Positions 52,101-61,264 of a DNA stretch of 64,000 nt are shown piece by piece (position 1 is the first letter of the stretch; each line of letters starts with the position of its first letter). This stretch comes from Alphaproteobacteria bacterium (GTDB lineage: Bacteria; Myxococcota_A; UBA796; UBA2385): the NCBI GenBank assembly GCA_020632755.1, contig JACKEY010000007.1, positions 292,438 through 356,437 of the forward strand, read 5' to 3'. The position numbers and the translations under genes are program-made. A model generated the notes under the pieces. It ran no database searches. It saw only the letters and a list, made by a program, of their open reading frames with translations, and was not told where the DNA came from.

Positions 52101-53947
52101 GGGTCGGTGGGCTGTCGCTCGCCGAGCTCGCGGCCCGGGTCCGCGCCGACGACGAACCGGCCGACGACGTCGCCGCCCGCTGGCTGGACGAGCTGGTCGG
52201 CGAGCGGCGGGTCGTCCGCCTGCGGATCGCCGGGGACGAGCGCTACGTCGCCGTCCAGGACGTGGCCCGCTACCGCGACGGGCTGGGCGTCGTGCCTCCC
52301 GCCGGCGTCCCCTCGGCGCTGCTGCTGCCGGTCGACGACGCGCTGACCGCGCTGGTGCGGCGCTACGCGGCCACCCACGGACCGTTCCGGGCCCCCGACC
52401 TGGCGACGCGCCTGGGGCTGGCACCCGGGCAGCTCGCCCCCGTGCTGCAGCTGCTCCTGGCCCATGGGGCGCTGGTGCGCGGCGCACTGCGGCCCGGTGG
52501 GCGTGGCGAACAGGACTGGTGCGACGCCGAGATCCTCCGCCGCATCAAGCGCCGGACCCTGGCGCGCCTGCGGGGCGAGGTCGCCCCGGTGGACGGCGCG
52601 GCCCTGGCCCGCTTCTCCTCGACCTGGCAGGGGGTGGTCCCCCTCCAGGGGTCCCGTCGCGGCGACCCGGCCGCCCTGCTCGAAGACGCGGTGCTGCAGC
52701 TCGAGGGCGCCGCCCTCCCGTTCTCGGTCCTCGAAGAACGCATCCTGCCGGCGCGGGTCCCCGGCTACCGTCCGGAGATGCTCGATCGGCTCGGCGCCAG
52801 TGGTGCCATCGTCTGGGTGGGCTGCGGCCGGCTCGGCGCCCGCGACGGACGCATCGCCCTGGTCCGGCGCGAGCTGGCCCCGCAGCTGGTTGCGGTGCCT
52901 CCCGCTGATCTCGATGCCCGCAGCGCGCTCGTCGGCAGCTGGACCCCGCTGCACGGCGTCCTGCTCGACCACCTCGAGCACCGGGGCGCCAGCTTCAGCG
53001 TCGAGCTGCAGCAGGCCGTCGTGGCTGCCGCGGAGCGCCTGGACGGGCGGGTCGGCGCCACCGAGCTGCAGCAGGCGCTGTGGGACCTCGTCTTCGCGGG
53101 GTTGGTCACCAACGACACCTTCCATCCGCTGCGCGGGCTCGGGGGGCCCCGGCGGGGAACCAGCCGGTCCCAGCGTTCGCTGGGCGGGCGCAGCGCGGTG
53201 CGGGCGCTGGACGACGGTCGGCGGCGCGGGCGGCTGGGCGGTGGCCTGGGGGGAGCCGGCGGTCGCTGGAGCGCGGTGTCGTGGCTGGTGGGGGAGGGGA
53301 GCGACCCGACGCGCACGGCCCACGCCCGAGCGGTCATGCTGCTCGAGCGCTACGGCGTGGTCGGCGCCGGCCATGCCCGGGGAGAGGACCTGCCGGGGGG
53401 CTTCTCGGCCGTCTACGACGTGCTCCGCTCGATGGAGGAGTCCGGCCGGGTCCGACGCGGGCACTTCGTGACGGGCCTGGACGGGGCCCAGTTCGCGCTG
53501 GTGGGCGCCGTCGATCGGCTGCGGGCCTGCCGCGCCGAGCCCCAGCCCGGCGACGACCCGCGCGCCACCGGCGCAGGGCCCCTGGTGCTGGCGGCCACCG
53601 ACCCGGCCGCGCCCTGGGGACTGTCCCTGCCGTGGCCGCCGGGCCTCGGCGACGCCCAGGCCCGGCGGGTGGCGGGAGCGCTGGTCGTGGCGGTGTCCGG
53701 CGAGCCCGTGCTGTTCGTCGAGGCCGGTGGCCGCTCGGCCGTCAGCTTCGCCGGCGTGCTCGAGCGGGAGCGGGCGCAGGCGGCGGTGGATGTGCTCCGC
53801 GAGGATCTGGGGCGCCGACGGCAGGCCAGCCTGCGGATCGAGCGCCTGGACGGCGGCCCGGCGGCCCACGCCCAGGCCGCGCCCGTGCTCCTGCAGGCCG
53901 GTCTGCTGGAGGATGGCGAAGGCCTGCGCCTGCCCGCCCCGCTGTAG
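49187..53947 (+). CDS. lhr: Lhr-family ATP-dependent helicase
   Basis: 1586 aa, as large as full-length Lhr. RecA1 motor: Q-motif PTPVQRQGWD, Walker A APTGSGKT (Lys52) and DEIH box at 170-173 (VIVDEIHAVAGSKRGVHLALSLERL is split here into VDEIH and KRGVHL). RecA2: VFTNSRRMCERL, ATSSLELGIDMG and QRVGRAGHQ. Beyond about residue 420 come the Lhr winged-helix and beta-bundle parts (DEEMVYESRKGDTIILG) and the Lhr C-terminal domain, which in bacteria links to uracil-DNA processing. GTG 49187 with AGGGA nearby; a longer upstream frame lies in the K+ channel gene. Apparently a single-gene unit. Confidence 0.94.
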   Translation: MTPDPTLAAFGPATRDWFARAFPEPTPVQRQGWDCIASGAHTLMLAPTGSGKTLAAFLYCLDRLAHRPVEPDRGAGVRVLYVSPMKALVYDVERNLRTPLAGISAAGRRLDLPLSAVSVDVRTGDTPSQDRRRFQRQPGDVLVTTPESLYLLLSSRARGCLAAVDTVIVDEIHAVAGSKRGVHLALSLERLQELVTRPDPVTGVRRPAPQRIGLSATQRPLSEIAAFLGGADPSGQPRPVALVDCSARPDVDLQVVVPVDDMEHPVVDPTPHSGAPAPPWAGIDPVADDLPAVPADSSLSNDKTGIWPAIHPRLLELITSHRASIVFTNSRRMCERLSQRLNELAAEAGLPVPLVRAHHGSVSHAERTEIEEQMKAGQLPCIVATSSLELGIDMGAIDLVVLIESPGAASRGLQRVGRAGHQVGATSRGRIFPKYRGDLLETAVVVQMMEDGEIEETQVPRNCLDVLAQHVVSACLEGEREVDALLAMVRSAWPFRDLGEGAWTATLDMLAGSFPGDDLGEIRPRVVWDRSRDVLRARGDARLAVFSTPGTIPDRGLYGVYLADAGGGEGERRQARGRRLGELDEEMVYESRKGDTIILGATTWRIVDIQRDRVLVQPAPGEPGRMPFWRGEGPGRPIGLGRALGAFVRKVDAMERDDAVAWLTGHCRLDDRAASNLLAYLADQREATGALPSDRAITIERFRDELGDWRVCILTPFGARVHAPWALALEATLGDRTGDDGADTGVQAMWTDDGIVLRFPDVDLLSLDGEGGRLPDQALLLPDPDLVEDLVTEQLRHSAVFAARFREAAVRALLMNRRRPGQRSPLWAQRLSAQRLLAAASRHPGFPIVLETYRECLQDVFDLPALVEVLREIHARRVRVDEVETDVPSPFARDLVFAYVAEFLYEGDAPLAERRAQALALDRGLLRELLGEDELRDLLDADVIAQVEAELQGTDEARRARSVDALHDLLRRVGGLSLAELAARVRADDEPADDVAARWLDELVGERRVVRLRIAGDERYVAVQDVARYRDGLGVVPPAGVPSALLLPVDDALTALVRRYAATHGPFRAPDLATRLGLAPGQLAPVLQLLLAHGALVRGALRPGGRGEQDWCDAEILRRIKRRTLARLRGEVAPVDGAALARFSSTWQGVVPLQGSRRGDPAALLEDAVLQLEGAALPFSVLEERILPARVPGYRPEMLDRLGASGAIVWVGCGRLGARDGRIALVRRELAPQLVAVPPADLDARSALVGSWTPLHGVLLDHLEHRGASFSVELQQAVVAAAERLDGRVGATELQQALWDLVFAGLVTNDTFHPLRGLGGPRRGTSRSQRSLGGRSAVRALDDGRRRGRLGGGLGGAGGRWSAVSWLVGEGSDPTRTAHARAVMLLERYGVVGAGHARGEDLPGGFSAVYDVLRSMEESGRVRRGHFVTGLDGAQFALVGAVDRLRACRAEPQPGDDPRATGAGPLVLAATDPAAPWGLSLPWPPGLGDAQARRVAGALVVAVSGEPVLFVEAGGRSAVSFAGVLERERAQAAVDVLREDLGRRRQASLRIERLDGGPAAHAQAAPVLLQAGLLEDGEGLRLPAPL

Positions 53948-53962
53948 TTGCCCCTGCGTCGG

Positions 53963-53991
53963 TTGACGGAGAGGGCCCAAGCCAATAGACG
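53963..53991 (+). promoter_or_regulatory. Candidate promoter for the rpsP operon
   Basis: -35 TTGACG (53963-53968), 17-nt spacer, -10 TAGACG (53986-53991). In the 207-nt gap before rpsP, which otherwise shows no gene. About 165 nt of leader would remain, room for control by ribosomal protein or attenuation, though no specific structure is obvious. Confidence 0.45.
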
Positions 53992-54154
53992 CGGCGGGTT
54001 GACCGGGGGGCCTGCCCCTCGGCCTCCGGGTGTGACCCCGGGACGGACGCGCCGCTGCAGCGGGCTCCGACCTCGCCCACACCCGCGAAACGCTCTCGCA
54101 ACGCGCTTGCACACCTCATCCCCGCGCCACCCTTCGGCGCCCCGGAGCCATCCC

Positions 54155-54412
54155 ATGGCCGTTCGCCTCCGCCTGACCCGCATGGGTCGCAAGAAGCGCC
54201 CCTTCTACCGCGTCGTCGCCGCCGACTCCCGCAGCCCGCGCGACGGCCGCAGCATCGAGACGCTGGGCTACTACGACCCGATGCAGACCCCGCACGTGGT
54301 CAAGCTCGACCTGGACCGCGTCGACTACTGGCTCGGCGTCGGCGCCCAGCCCTCCGACACCGTGGTCGGCCTGATCAAGAAGGCCCGGGCCGAGACCGGC
54401 GCGGAGAGCTGA
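54155..54412 (+). CDS. rpsP: 30S ribosomal protein S16
   Basis: 85 aa, normal for S16. Begins MAVRLRLTRMGRKKRPFYRV and includes DSRSPRDGR and the IETLGYYDP segment. Part of the 30S subunit. GGAG is 7 nt before the ATG. The KH gene follows after 2 nt. Heads the operon rpsP-KH-rimM-trmD-rplS. Confidence 0.97.
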   Translation: MAVRLRLTRMGRKKRPFYRVVAADSRSPRDGRSIETLGYYDPMQTPHVVKLDLDRVDYWLGVGAQPSDTVVGLIKKARAETGAES

Positions 54413-54414
54413 TC

Positions 54415-54663
54415 GTGGAGCAGCTCGTCGACTTCCTGCTCCGCTCCGTCGCGACCCAGCCGGACGACGTCCGCGTGAACATGGTCGACGGCCGCGCCAG
54501 CATCCTGTTCGAGGTGGACGTCGCCGACGCCGACCGCGAGCGGTTCCTCGCGGACGACCGCGCGCTGCTGCAGGCCATGCAGGCCGTGCTCGGCGCGTCG
54601 GCGGGCCGCAAGAAGGCCGTCCTCGACCTCCTCGAGCCTGGGGCCTCCTTCTCGGAGGAGTAG
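54415..54663 (+). CDS. khpA: KH-domain RNA-binding protein (KhpA/YlqC position), GxxG loop apparently lost
   Basis: 82 aa. The start (MEQLVDFLLRSVATQPDDVRVN) and size match the KhpA/YlqC family, and the gene sits in its classic place between rpsP and rimM. The expected KH signature VIGKQGR, whose GxxG loop grips RNA, is not there: the aligned region reads ERFLADDRALLQAM. So the fold may be kept while RNA contact is altered or lost. GTG start, 2 nt after rpsP; the stop is 3 nt before rimM. Confidence 0.78.
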   Translation: MEQLVDFLLRSVATQPDDVRVNMVDGRASILFEVDVADADRERFLADDRALLQAMQAVLGASAGRKKAVLDLLEPGASFSEE

Positions 54664-54666
54664 GGC

Positions 54667-55227
54667 GTGGCCCGACGGCCCCCCGACCCCCGCTTCACCT
54701 CCCGCGACGTGCGCCTGGGCTACGTGTCCGGCGTGCACGGCCTGCGCGGCGAGGTGAAGGTCTTCCTGTACAACGAAGCCTCGGATCTGCTCGACAGGCC
54801 CGGGGCTGTCGTGTTGGTGGGGCCCGACGGCACCCGTCGCACCGTCCACCTGACCCTGCGGGACGGGGCCGGCCGGCGCATCCTGGGCCGCATCGAAGGC
54901 GTCGAAGATCGCGAAGCCGCGCACGCGCTGATGGGCCACGAGTTCATCGTCGACGAGACCGAGCTGCCGACCCTGGACGAGTTCACCTGGTACCAGCGCG
55001 ATCTGATCGGGCTGCCGGTCGAGACCGCCTCGGGACGGCCCCTGGGTCGCATCGCCGAGATCCATGACGCCGGCGAGGTCGACGTGTGGATGCTGCGCGG
55101 CGAAGGCCGGGAGCGGGTGCTGCCCGCCCTGCGCGCCCACATCCTCTCGGTCACCCTCGCCGCCGACGGCGCGCCGGGCCGGGTGGTCGTGACGGACGAC
55201 GCGGTGGACGAGCAGCCGCCGCTCTGA
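54667..55227 (+). CDS. rimM: Ribosome maturation factor RimM
   Basis: 186 aa. N-terminal beta-barrel with LGYVSGVHGLRGEVKVFLY and a PRC-barrel C-half with TWYQRDLIGLPVET and VLPALRAHILSVTL. It assists 30S assembly near S19 and 16S rRNA. GTG 54667 has GGAGGAG about 6 nt upstream. Follows the KH gene closely and precedes trmD by 24 nt, the usual order. Confidence 0.95.
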   Translation: MARRPPDPRFTSRDVRLGYVSGVHGLRGEVKVFLYNEASDLLDRPGAVVLVGPDGTRRTVHLTLRDGAGRRILGRIEGVEDREAAHALMGHEFIVDETELPTLDEFTWYQRDLIGLPVETASGRPLGRIAEIHDAGEVDVWMLRGEGRERVLPALRAHILSVTLAADGAPGRVVVTDDAVDEQPPL

Positions 55228-55251
55228 CCCCCTCCACTCCCGGGGACCCTC

Positions 55252-55950
55252 GTGCGTTTCGACATCCTGACCCTGCACCCCGAGCTGTGCCGCGGGCCCG
55301 TGTCCGGATCGATCCTGGGGCGGGCGCAGGAAGCGGGCCTCATCGACGTGGGCATCCACGATCTGCGCGATCACGCCGAGGGCCGCCACCGCCAGGCTGA
55401 TGACGCACCCTATGGCGGGGGCTCCGGCATGGTGATGAAGGTCGACGTGGTGGACCGCGGCATCCAGGCCGTGCGGCAGGCCGGCGGCCACGTGGTCCTG
55501 ATGGACCCGGTGGCGCCGACCTTCCGTCAGGCCGACGCGCTGCGGCTGGCGCAGGTGCCGCAGCTGGTCTTGGTCTGTGGCCACTACGAAGGCGTCGACG
55601 CCCGGGTTCGCGAGCACCTGGTCGACGAGGCGCTCAGCATCGGCGACTACGTGCTCACCGGCGGCGAGCTGGCCGCCCTGGTCGTGCTCGATGCGGTCGC
55701 GCGGCAGGTCCCGGGGGTGCTCGGCAATCCCGACAGTCTCGGGGTCGAGAGCTTCACGCCGCGCGACGACGGCCAGGTGCTGCTCGAGGCGCCGCAGTAC
55801 ACGCGGCCGCGCGAGTACCGCGGATGGGAGGTGCCTGACGTGCTGCTCTCCGGCCACCACGCGCTCATCGACGCGTGGCGCCACGAGCGGGCGGTCGCGC
55901 TGACCCGCCGGTGGCGGCCCGATCTCCTGCCCCCCGAAGACCCGGACTGA
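55252..55950 (+). CDS. trmD: tRNA (guanine37-N1)-methyltransferase TrmD
   Basis: 232 aa. SPOUT fold with the trefoil-knot motifs LVLVCGHYEGVDARV and IGDYVLTGGELAALV, both binding AdoMet, and DDAPYGGGSGMV-type sequence near residue 60. It methylates G37 of tRNAs that read CNN codons, guarding reading frame. GTG start (55252) with GGGGA about 7 nt upstream. Followed by a 239-nt gap before rplS. Confidence 0.97.
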   Translation: MRFDILTLHPELCRGPVSGSILGRAQEAGLIDVGIHDLRDHAEGRHRQADDAPYGGGSGMVMKVDVVDRGIQAVRQAGGHVVLMDPVAPTFRQADALRLAQVPQLVLVCGHYEGVDARVREHLVDEALSIGDYVLTGGELAALVVLDAVARQVPGVLGNPDSLGVESFTPRDDGQVLLEAPQYTRPREYRGWEVPDVLLSGHHALIDAWRHERAVALTRRWRPDLLPPEDPD

Positions 55951-56189
55951 CCGCACCGCGCCGACCCGCCGTCGGCCGGCCTCCGACGACGCCGCAGGCG
56001 ATGCTTGCGCACCCGCCTCTGCGGGGATACCTGCCGCCGGTTCGCCGTGAAGGCCTCCGTGCGTGCCGCACACCTTCGCCGCAGCTTCCACGCCGCGCTC
56101 CGTGCCGCGGCCGGCAACGAACCCGACACCCGCTCCGCCTGCCGGAGCTCGCGCCCGGCGCGAAGGTGTCTCGACCCTGAGGGATCCCC
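55951..56189 (+). other. Leader/intergenic region before rplS
   Basis: 239 nt between trmD and rplS. GC-rich with several short inverted segments but no clear gene, promoter hexamers or repeat. Open frames crossing it lack start signals. It could hold an rplS leader, but I see nothing decisive. Confidence 0.4.
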
Positions 56190-56540
56190 ATGGACATCGC
56201 GACCATCGAGAAGAACCTGGAGCTGCCGGACCGCGGCCGCGACATGAAGCCCGGCGACAAGGTCCGGGTCCACGTCAAGATCACCGAAGGCGAGAAGACC
56301 CGCATCCAGGTCTTCGAAGGCACGGTCATCAAGATCCAGCAGGGCGGCCCGCGCACCACCTTCACCGTGCGCAAGGTGTCCTACAACGTCGGCGTCGAGC
56401 GCATCTTCCCGCTGTTCAGCCCCTCGATCGACCACATCGAGATCAAGAGCCGGCACGAAGTCCGCCGCGCCAAGCTGTACTACCTCCGCGATCGCCGCGG
56501 CAAGAGCGCCCGCCTCAAGGAGATCCGCGGCGCCCTGTGA
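56190..56540 (+). CDS. rplS: 50S ribosomal protein L19
   Basis: 116 aa. Classic L19 pattern: GDKVRVHVKITEGEKTRIQVFEG, TVIKIQQGGPRTTFTVRK, VGVERIFPLFSP, SRHEVRRAKLYYLRDRRGK. Binds near the 30S-50S interface. GAGGGA lies about 6 nt before the ATG. The stop overlaps yraN by 4 nt (GTGA). Confidence 0.97.
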   Translation: MDIATIEKNLELPDRGRDMKPGDKVRVHVKITEGEKTRIQVFEGTVIKIQQGGPRTTFTVRKVSYNVGVERIFPLFSPSIDHIEIKSRHEVRRAKLYYLRDRRGKSARLKEIRGAL

Positions 56541-56956
56541 GCCTGGACGGCGAGCAGGACCACCCGCGGGACCCCGCCGACGAAGACGTCCGGCGGCGTC
56601 GCGAAGCACTGCAGGCCGGGGCCGCTGCGGAGGCCCTGGCCGCTGTGCGTCTCGAGCAGGCCGGCTGGCGCATCCTGGCGCGCAACTGGCACGGCCGCGG
56701 CGGCGAGCTCGACGTCGTGGCCGAGAAGCGGGGCCGGCTGCGTTTCGTCGAGGTGAAGGCCCGGTCCCCGGACGATCCCGTCGGGCTGGACGCCATCTCG
56801 GACAGCAAGCAGCGCAAGCTGGTGCGCGCCGCGCGCGCCTTCCTGGCCGAGTACGACGACCTGTGGGACGAAGCCTGCTTCACCGTGGCCTGGGTGGACC
56901 TGCGTGAGGGCGAGCCGGGCCACATCGAGTGGATCGACGATGCCTTCGACGCCTGA
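56537..56956 (+). CDS. yraN: UPF0102 / YraN family protein, endonuclease-like
   Basis: 139 aa. YraN motif GGELDVVAEKRGRLRFVEVKAR at about residues 54-75 (E-L-D...F-V-E-V-K), like the metal site of Holliday-junction resolvases. Activity is unproven for the family. GTG start in the GTGA overlap with rplS. The end overlaps rsmI by 17 nt. The first 30 residues are charged and not conserved. Confidence 0.9.
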   Translation: MSLDGEQDHPRDPADEDVRRRREALQAGAAAEALAAVRLEQAGWRILARNWHGRGGELDVVAEKRGRLRFVEVKARSPDDPVGLDAISDSKQRKLVRAARAFLAEYDDLWDEACFTVAWVDLREGEPGHIEWIDDAFDA

Positions 56957-57788
56957 GGCTTCGGCCCCCGAGCCGGCCGGTCGCGCGGGCGCCGCTCCGC
57001 TCCAGGTCGTCGCCACCCCGATCGGCAACCTGGGTGACCTGAGCCCACGGGCCCGCGACGCGCTGGCATCCGCGGATCTCGTGTTGTGCGAGGACACGCG
57101 CAGCACCCGCAAGCTGCTCAGCGCGATCGGCCTGCCCACGCCCGAGCTGTGGCGCTGCGACGCCTGGCGCGAGGCCGGCCAGGCCGGCGCGGTCATCGAC
57201 CGGCTGCGCCAGGGCCGTGCGGTCGTGCTGGTCAGCGACGCCGGCACCCCCGGCGTCAGCGACCCCGGCGGCGTCGTGGTCGAAGCGGTGCTCGCGGCCG
57301 GCCTGCCGGTCGTGGCGGTGCCCGGCCCGTCCTCGCTCGCCGCGGCGCTGTCGGTGGCCGGTCTGCCCGCCGCGCCCGTGCACTTCCTGGGATTTCCGCC
57401 GCGCAAGGCCGGCCCGCGCCGCCGCGCCCTGGTGGATGCCAGCCAGCTGCCGGGCACCCTGGTCTGGCTGGAGTCCGGCCGTCGGGTGGGGGACCTGGTC
57501 GCCGACCTCGCCTCACTGATGCCGGCCCGCCAGGTCGCGCTGTGCCTGGAGCTGTCGAAGCTGCACGAGCGGGTCGAGCGGGATCGGGCGGACGCGCTCT
57601 CCACCGAACCCCGCCTGGGCGAAGCCGTGGTCGTGGTGGGACCCGGCGATCCGGTCGCCGTCGATGGCCCCGCCGACCCGGCGGACGGCTCGCTCAAGGC
57701 GGTGGCCGCGGCCCTGGCGGAGCGCTGGGGCATCCCCAAGCGCGACGCCTACCAGCGGCTGCTGGCCCTGGAGCGCGAGCTGCCCTGA
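56940..57788 (+). CDS. rsmI: 16S rRNA (cytidine1402-2'-O)-methyltransferase RsmI
   Basis: 282 aa. TIM-like tetrapyrrole methylase fold with ATPIGNLGDLSPRA at about residues 24-37, CEDTRSTRKLL, SDAGTPGVSDPG and AVPGPSSLAAALSVAG, all RsmI signatures. It methylates the ribose of C1402 in 16S rRNA. The start is ATG 56940, overlapping yraN by 17 nt; about 20 extra Ala/Pro-rich residues precede the usual VVATPIGN start, but no later start codon fits. Confidence 0.94.
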   Translation: MPSTPEASAPEPAGRAGAAPLQVVATPIGNLGDLSPRARDALASADLVLCEDTRSTRKLLSAIGLPTPELWRCDAWREAGQAGAVIDRLRQGRAVVLVSDAGTPGVSDPGGVVVEAVLAAGLPVVAVPGPSSLAAALSVAGLPAAPVHFLGFPPRKAGPRRRALVDASQLPGTLVWLESGRRVGDLVADLASLMPARQVALCLELSKLHERVERDRADALSTEPRLGEAVVVVGPGDPVAVDGPADPADGSLKAVAAALAERWGIPKRDAYQRLLALERELP

Positions 57789-57799
57789 CGGCTCAGGGC
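57782..57799. terminator. Hairpin containing both stop codons of a convergent pair
   Basis: GCCCTGA (57782-57788) / TCAGGGC (57793-57799), loop CGGC. The left arm ends in the rsmI TGA and the right arm begins with the complement of the minus-strand TGA, so the palindrome is built from the two stops. Confidence 0.55.
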
Positions 57800-58995
57800 G
57801 TCGGCGGCAGGGGCGTGATCACCGGCGCGGGAGCCAGCTCGGGCGCTGGCGCCGAGGCGGCGCTCGCTTCGCCCTTGTCCCACAGGGGCTCGTGCAGCCA
57901 CACACGCACGCGGGCCTCGCCGCCCCAGCGCAGGGTGCCGAAGGCCGTGTGCGCCGTGTACGGGTGCTCGACCTGGTAGGGGGTCTCGGTGCCGAACCGT
58001 CCGCCCAGCATCACGTCGACCTTGTCGAGGGCGCGGATCTGCATGCCCACGCGGCCGTCCAGCCACAGGGCGTCGTCCTGGGTCACCAGCACGCTGCGCG
58101 AGGCCGCCAGCACATCGGGCAGGTACACGCCGCTGACGACGTCGGACCAGCTGCGGTAGCCGGCGTCGATGCCCAGGTCGACCGCGAGCTCCATGTCCTC
58201 GGTGCGCTTCGCGGGCACCTCGGCGCCAGCACGCAGCTGGAAGCGGCTGGGCGGCCGGACCTCGACGGTGCCGGTCACCGCGCCGTCTTCGTCCCACAGC
58301 GCGGTCGGGACGGTGAAGGACCGGTCGAAGGTGGCTTCCAGGTAGGGGCGGCTGCTGTCGCGCACGGTCGACCATGCGCTGCGCACGTGCAGGGCGTCTG
58401 CGCCGTCGCCACCGCCGCGCTTGTCCGGGTTCTCGGCGGTGCCGGCCTGCTGCTGCCAGAAGCTGGACTTGTCCTGCATCCGGTAGCCGACCTCGAGCAC
58501 CCAGCTGGTGCGGTCGGGACGCACGCCCAGCCGGTGGATGTGGAAGGGCGCCAGTCGCACGGCGAACAGGGTCTGGCCGAAGCCCGAGCCGGTCCAGCGG
58601 GGGGGCTCGGCCAGGGTCTCGCCACCCAGGAAGGAGCCTTCGCTGCCCGTGGGATCGAAGGCCATCGCCTGGGCGTCGTTCCAGCGCACCGTCTGCGACA
58701 GCACCATCGGCAGCTCGATCGCGACGGCGACACCCGGCAGCGGGGCGAAGGCCAGGTCCAGCGACAGGTCGTGGCGCATGGCGTGGCGTCGACCGACGAT
58801 GGTCCCGGCTTCTTCGAGCCGGGCGATGTCGCCGCTGCCGTCCCAGCCGAGCGCGGCCGTGCCCCGCAGGCGGGACGGCATGGCGGTGACGTCGGCGCCC
58901 GGCAGCTCGATGGTCTCGGCGGCCGTGGCGGTCGGCGTCGGGGCCTTGGGCGCGGCGACGGCGGTCCCGATGGAGAGCAGGGCGACGAGGTGCAT
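57793..58995 (-). CDS. Putative outer-membrane protein, beta-barrel-like
   Basis: 400 aa. Short signal peptide (about 1-15, ending VAAP), Ala/Thr/Pro-rich spacer, then amphipathic strands over about 45-370: LSLDLAFAPLPGVAVAIELPM, WVLEVGYRMQDKSSFW, YLEATFDRSFTVP, FQLRAGAEVPA, LDGRVGMQIRALDKVDVMLGGRFG. It ends in a Pro/Ala tail without a terminal aromatic, so insertion by the BAM system is not certain. ATG 58995; no clear Shine-Dalgarno. Unknown function; lies next to the sigma54 regulator on the same strand. Confidence 0.72.
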   Translation of the reverse strand: MHLVALLSIGTAVAAPKAPTPTATAAETIELPGADVTAMPSRLRGTAALGWDGSGDIARLEEAGTIVGRRHAMRHDLSLDLAFAPLPGVAVAIELPMVLSQTVRWNDAQAMAFDPTGSEGSFLGGETLAEPPRWTGSGFGQTLFAVRLAPFHIHRLGVRPDRTSWVLEVGYRMQDKSSFWQQQAGTAENPDKRGGGDGADALHVRSAWSTVRDSSRPYLEATFDRSFTVPTALWDEDGAVTGTVEVRPPSRFQLRAGAEVPAKRTEDMELAVDLGIDAGYRSWSDVVSGVYLPDVLAASRSVLVTQDDALWLDGRVGMQIRALDKVDVMLGGRFGTETPYQVEHPYTAHTAFGTLRWGGEARVRVWLHEPLWDKGEASAASAPAPELAPAPVITPLPPTP

Positions 58996-59062
58996 CGGCG
59001 AACCGGTGGGCGAGGGGAGCGTGGGGCAGCCTACGAGGGCCCCGGGGCGGGGTCAAGCGCGG

Positions 59063-60445
<1,383 letters not shown>

Positions 60446-60488
60446 GGAGGGCGGGTCCGGGGGGAGGGGAGAGGGATGCCGAAGGCTG

Positions 60489-60512
60489 GCTGGAGGGTCC
60501 AGGGCCTCCAGC
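60489..60512. repeat. Inverted repeat in the divergent promoter region
   Basis: GCTGGAGG (60489-60496) / CCTCCAGC (60505-60512), 8-nt spacer, between the sigma54 regulator and the TlpA-like gene. It could be an operator or a small hairpin. The rest of the 240-nt gap shows no gene. Confidence 0.35.
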
Positions 60513-60685
60513 GTGTCGGCGAAGACCCGGTGTATCCGGGCGAGGCGACCGCTGCGCCGCCGCGGCGCCCCCGGTACCGGTCCCCTCGAGGCTGTGAGAG
60601 CCCTGTCGGGGAGCGGACCATCGGGTGTCGGGGCCTTCCCGACCGGCTATCCTCCCCGCCACGACCTCCTGCCCCGAGCACGTCC

Positions 60686-61264
60686 ATGACCCGCTCCTTC
60701 CGCCGCCTCGCCACCGCCTTCCTCTTCGCCGGCTCGCTGACGGGGCTCGCCCTGTACGGCGGCGACGCGGCCGCCGCGCGCGAAGTGGCGCCCGGCATCG
60801 AGCTGCGGGACACCGACAACCAGCTGGTGACCCTGGCCGACCTCAAGGGCAAGGTGGTCCTGCTGAACTTCTGGGCGACCTGGTGCGGGCCCTGCATGCT
60901 CGAGCTGCCCCACCTGCAGAAGATGTACGACGACCTGAAGGACCAGGGCTTCGTGGTCCTGTCGGTCAGCACCGACGACGCGCGCGACGCCAGCAAGGTC
61001 AAGCCCCTGGTCAAGGCCAAGCGGCTCACCTTCCCGGTGGTGCTCGACAAGGACACCGCCGTCGTCAGCCAGTACAACCCCAACAAGATCCTGCCGTACA
61101 CGGTCCTCATCGACCGCGAGGGCCGCATCGCCGCCCGGCACCAGGGCTACAACCCCGGCGACGAGGTCAACATCCGCGCCGAGGTCGAGGCCCTGCTCAG
61201 CGGCGAAGGCGAGCTGCCGTCCGACGGGGATCCGGACCTCCCCGCCCCTCCCGCTGGAGAGTAG
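60686..61264 (+). CDS. TlpA/ResA-like thiol-disulfide oxidoreductase
   Basis: 192 aa. Signal peptide (about 1-30, ending AAAR), thioredoxin fold with active site WCGPC (Cys67, Cys70) in LNFWATWCGPCMLELP, and a cis-Pro in KILPYTVLIDREG. A Pro-rich acidic tail ends the protein. It should reduce or exchange disulfides in the periplasm. The next gene's GTG follows the TAG with no gap, so the two act together. Confidence 0.92.
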   Translation: MTRSFRRLATAFLFAGSLTGLALYGGDAAAAREVAPGIELRDTDNQLVTLADLKGKVVLLNFWATWCGPCMLELPHLQKMYDDLKDQGFVVLSVSTDDARDASKVKPLVKAKRLTFPVVLDKDTAVVSQYNPNKILPYTVLIDREGRIAARHQGYNPGDEVNIRAEVEALLSGEGELPSDGDPDLPAPPAGE

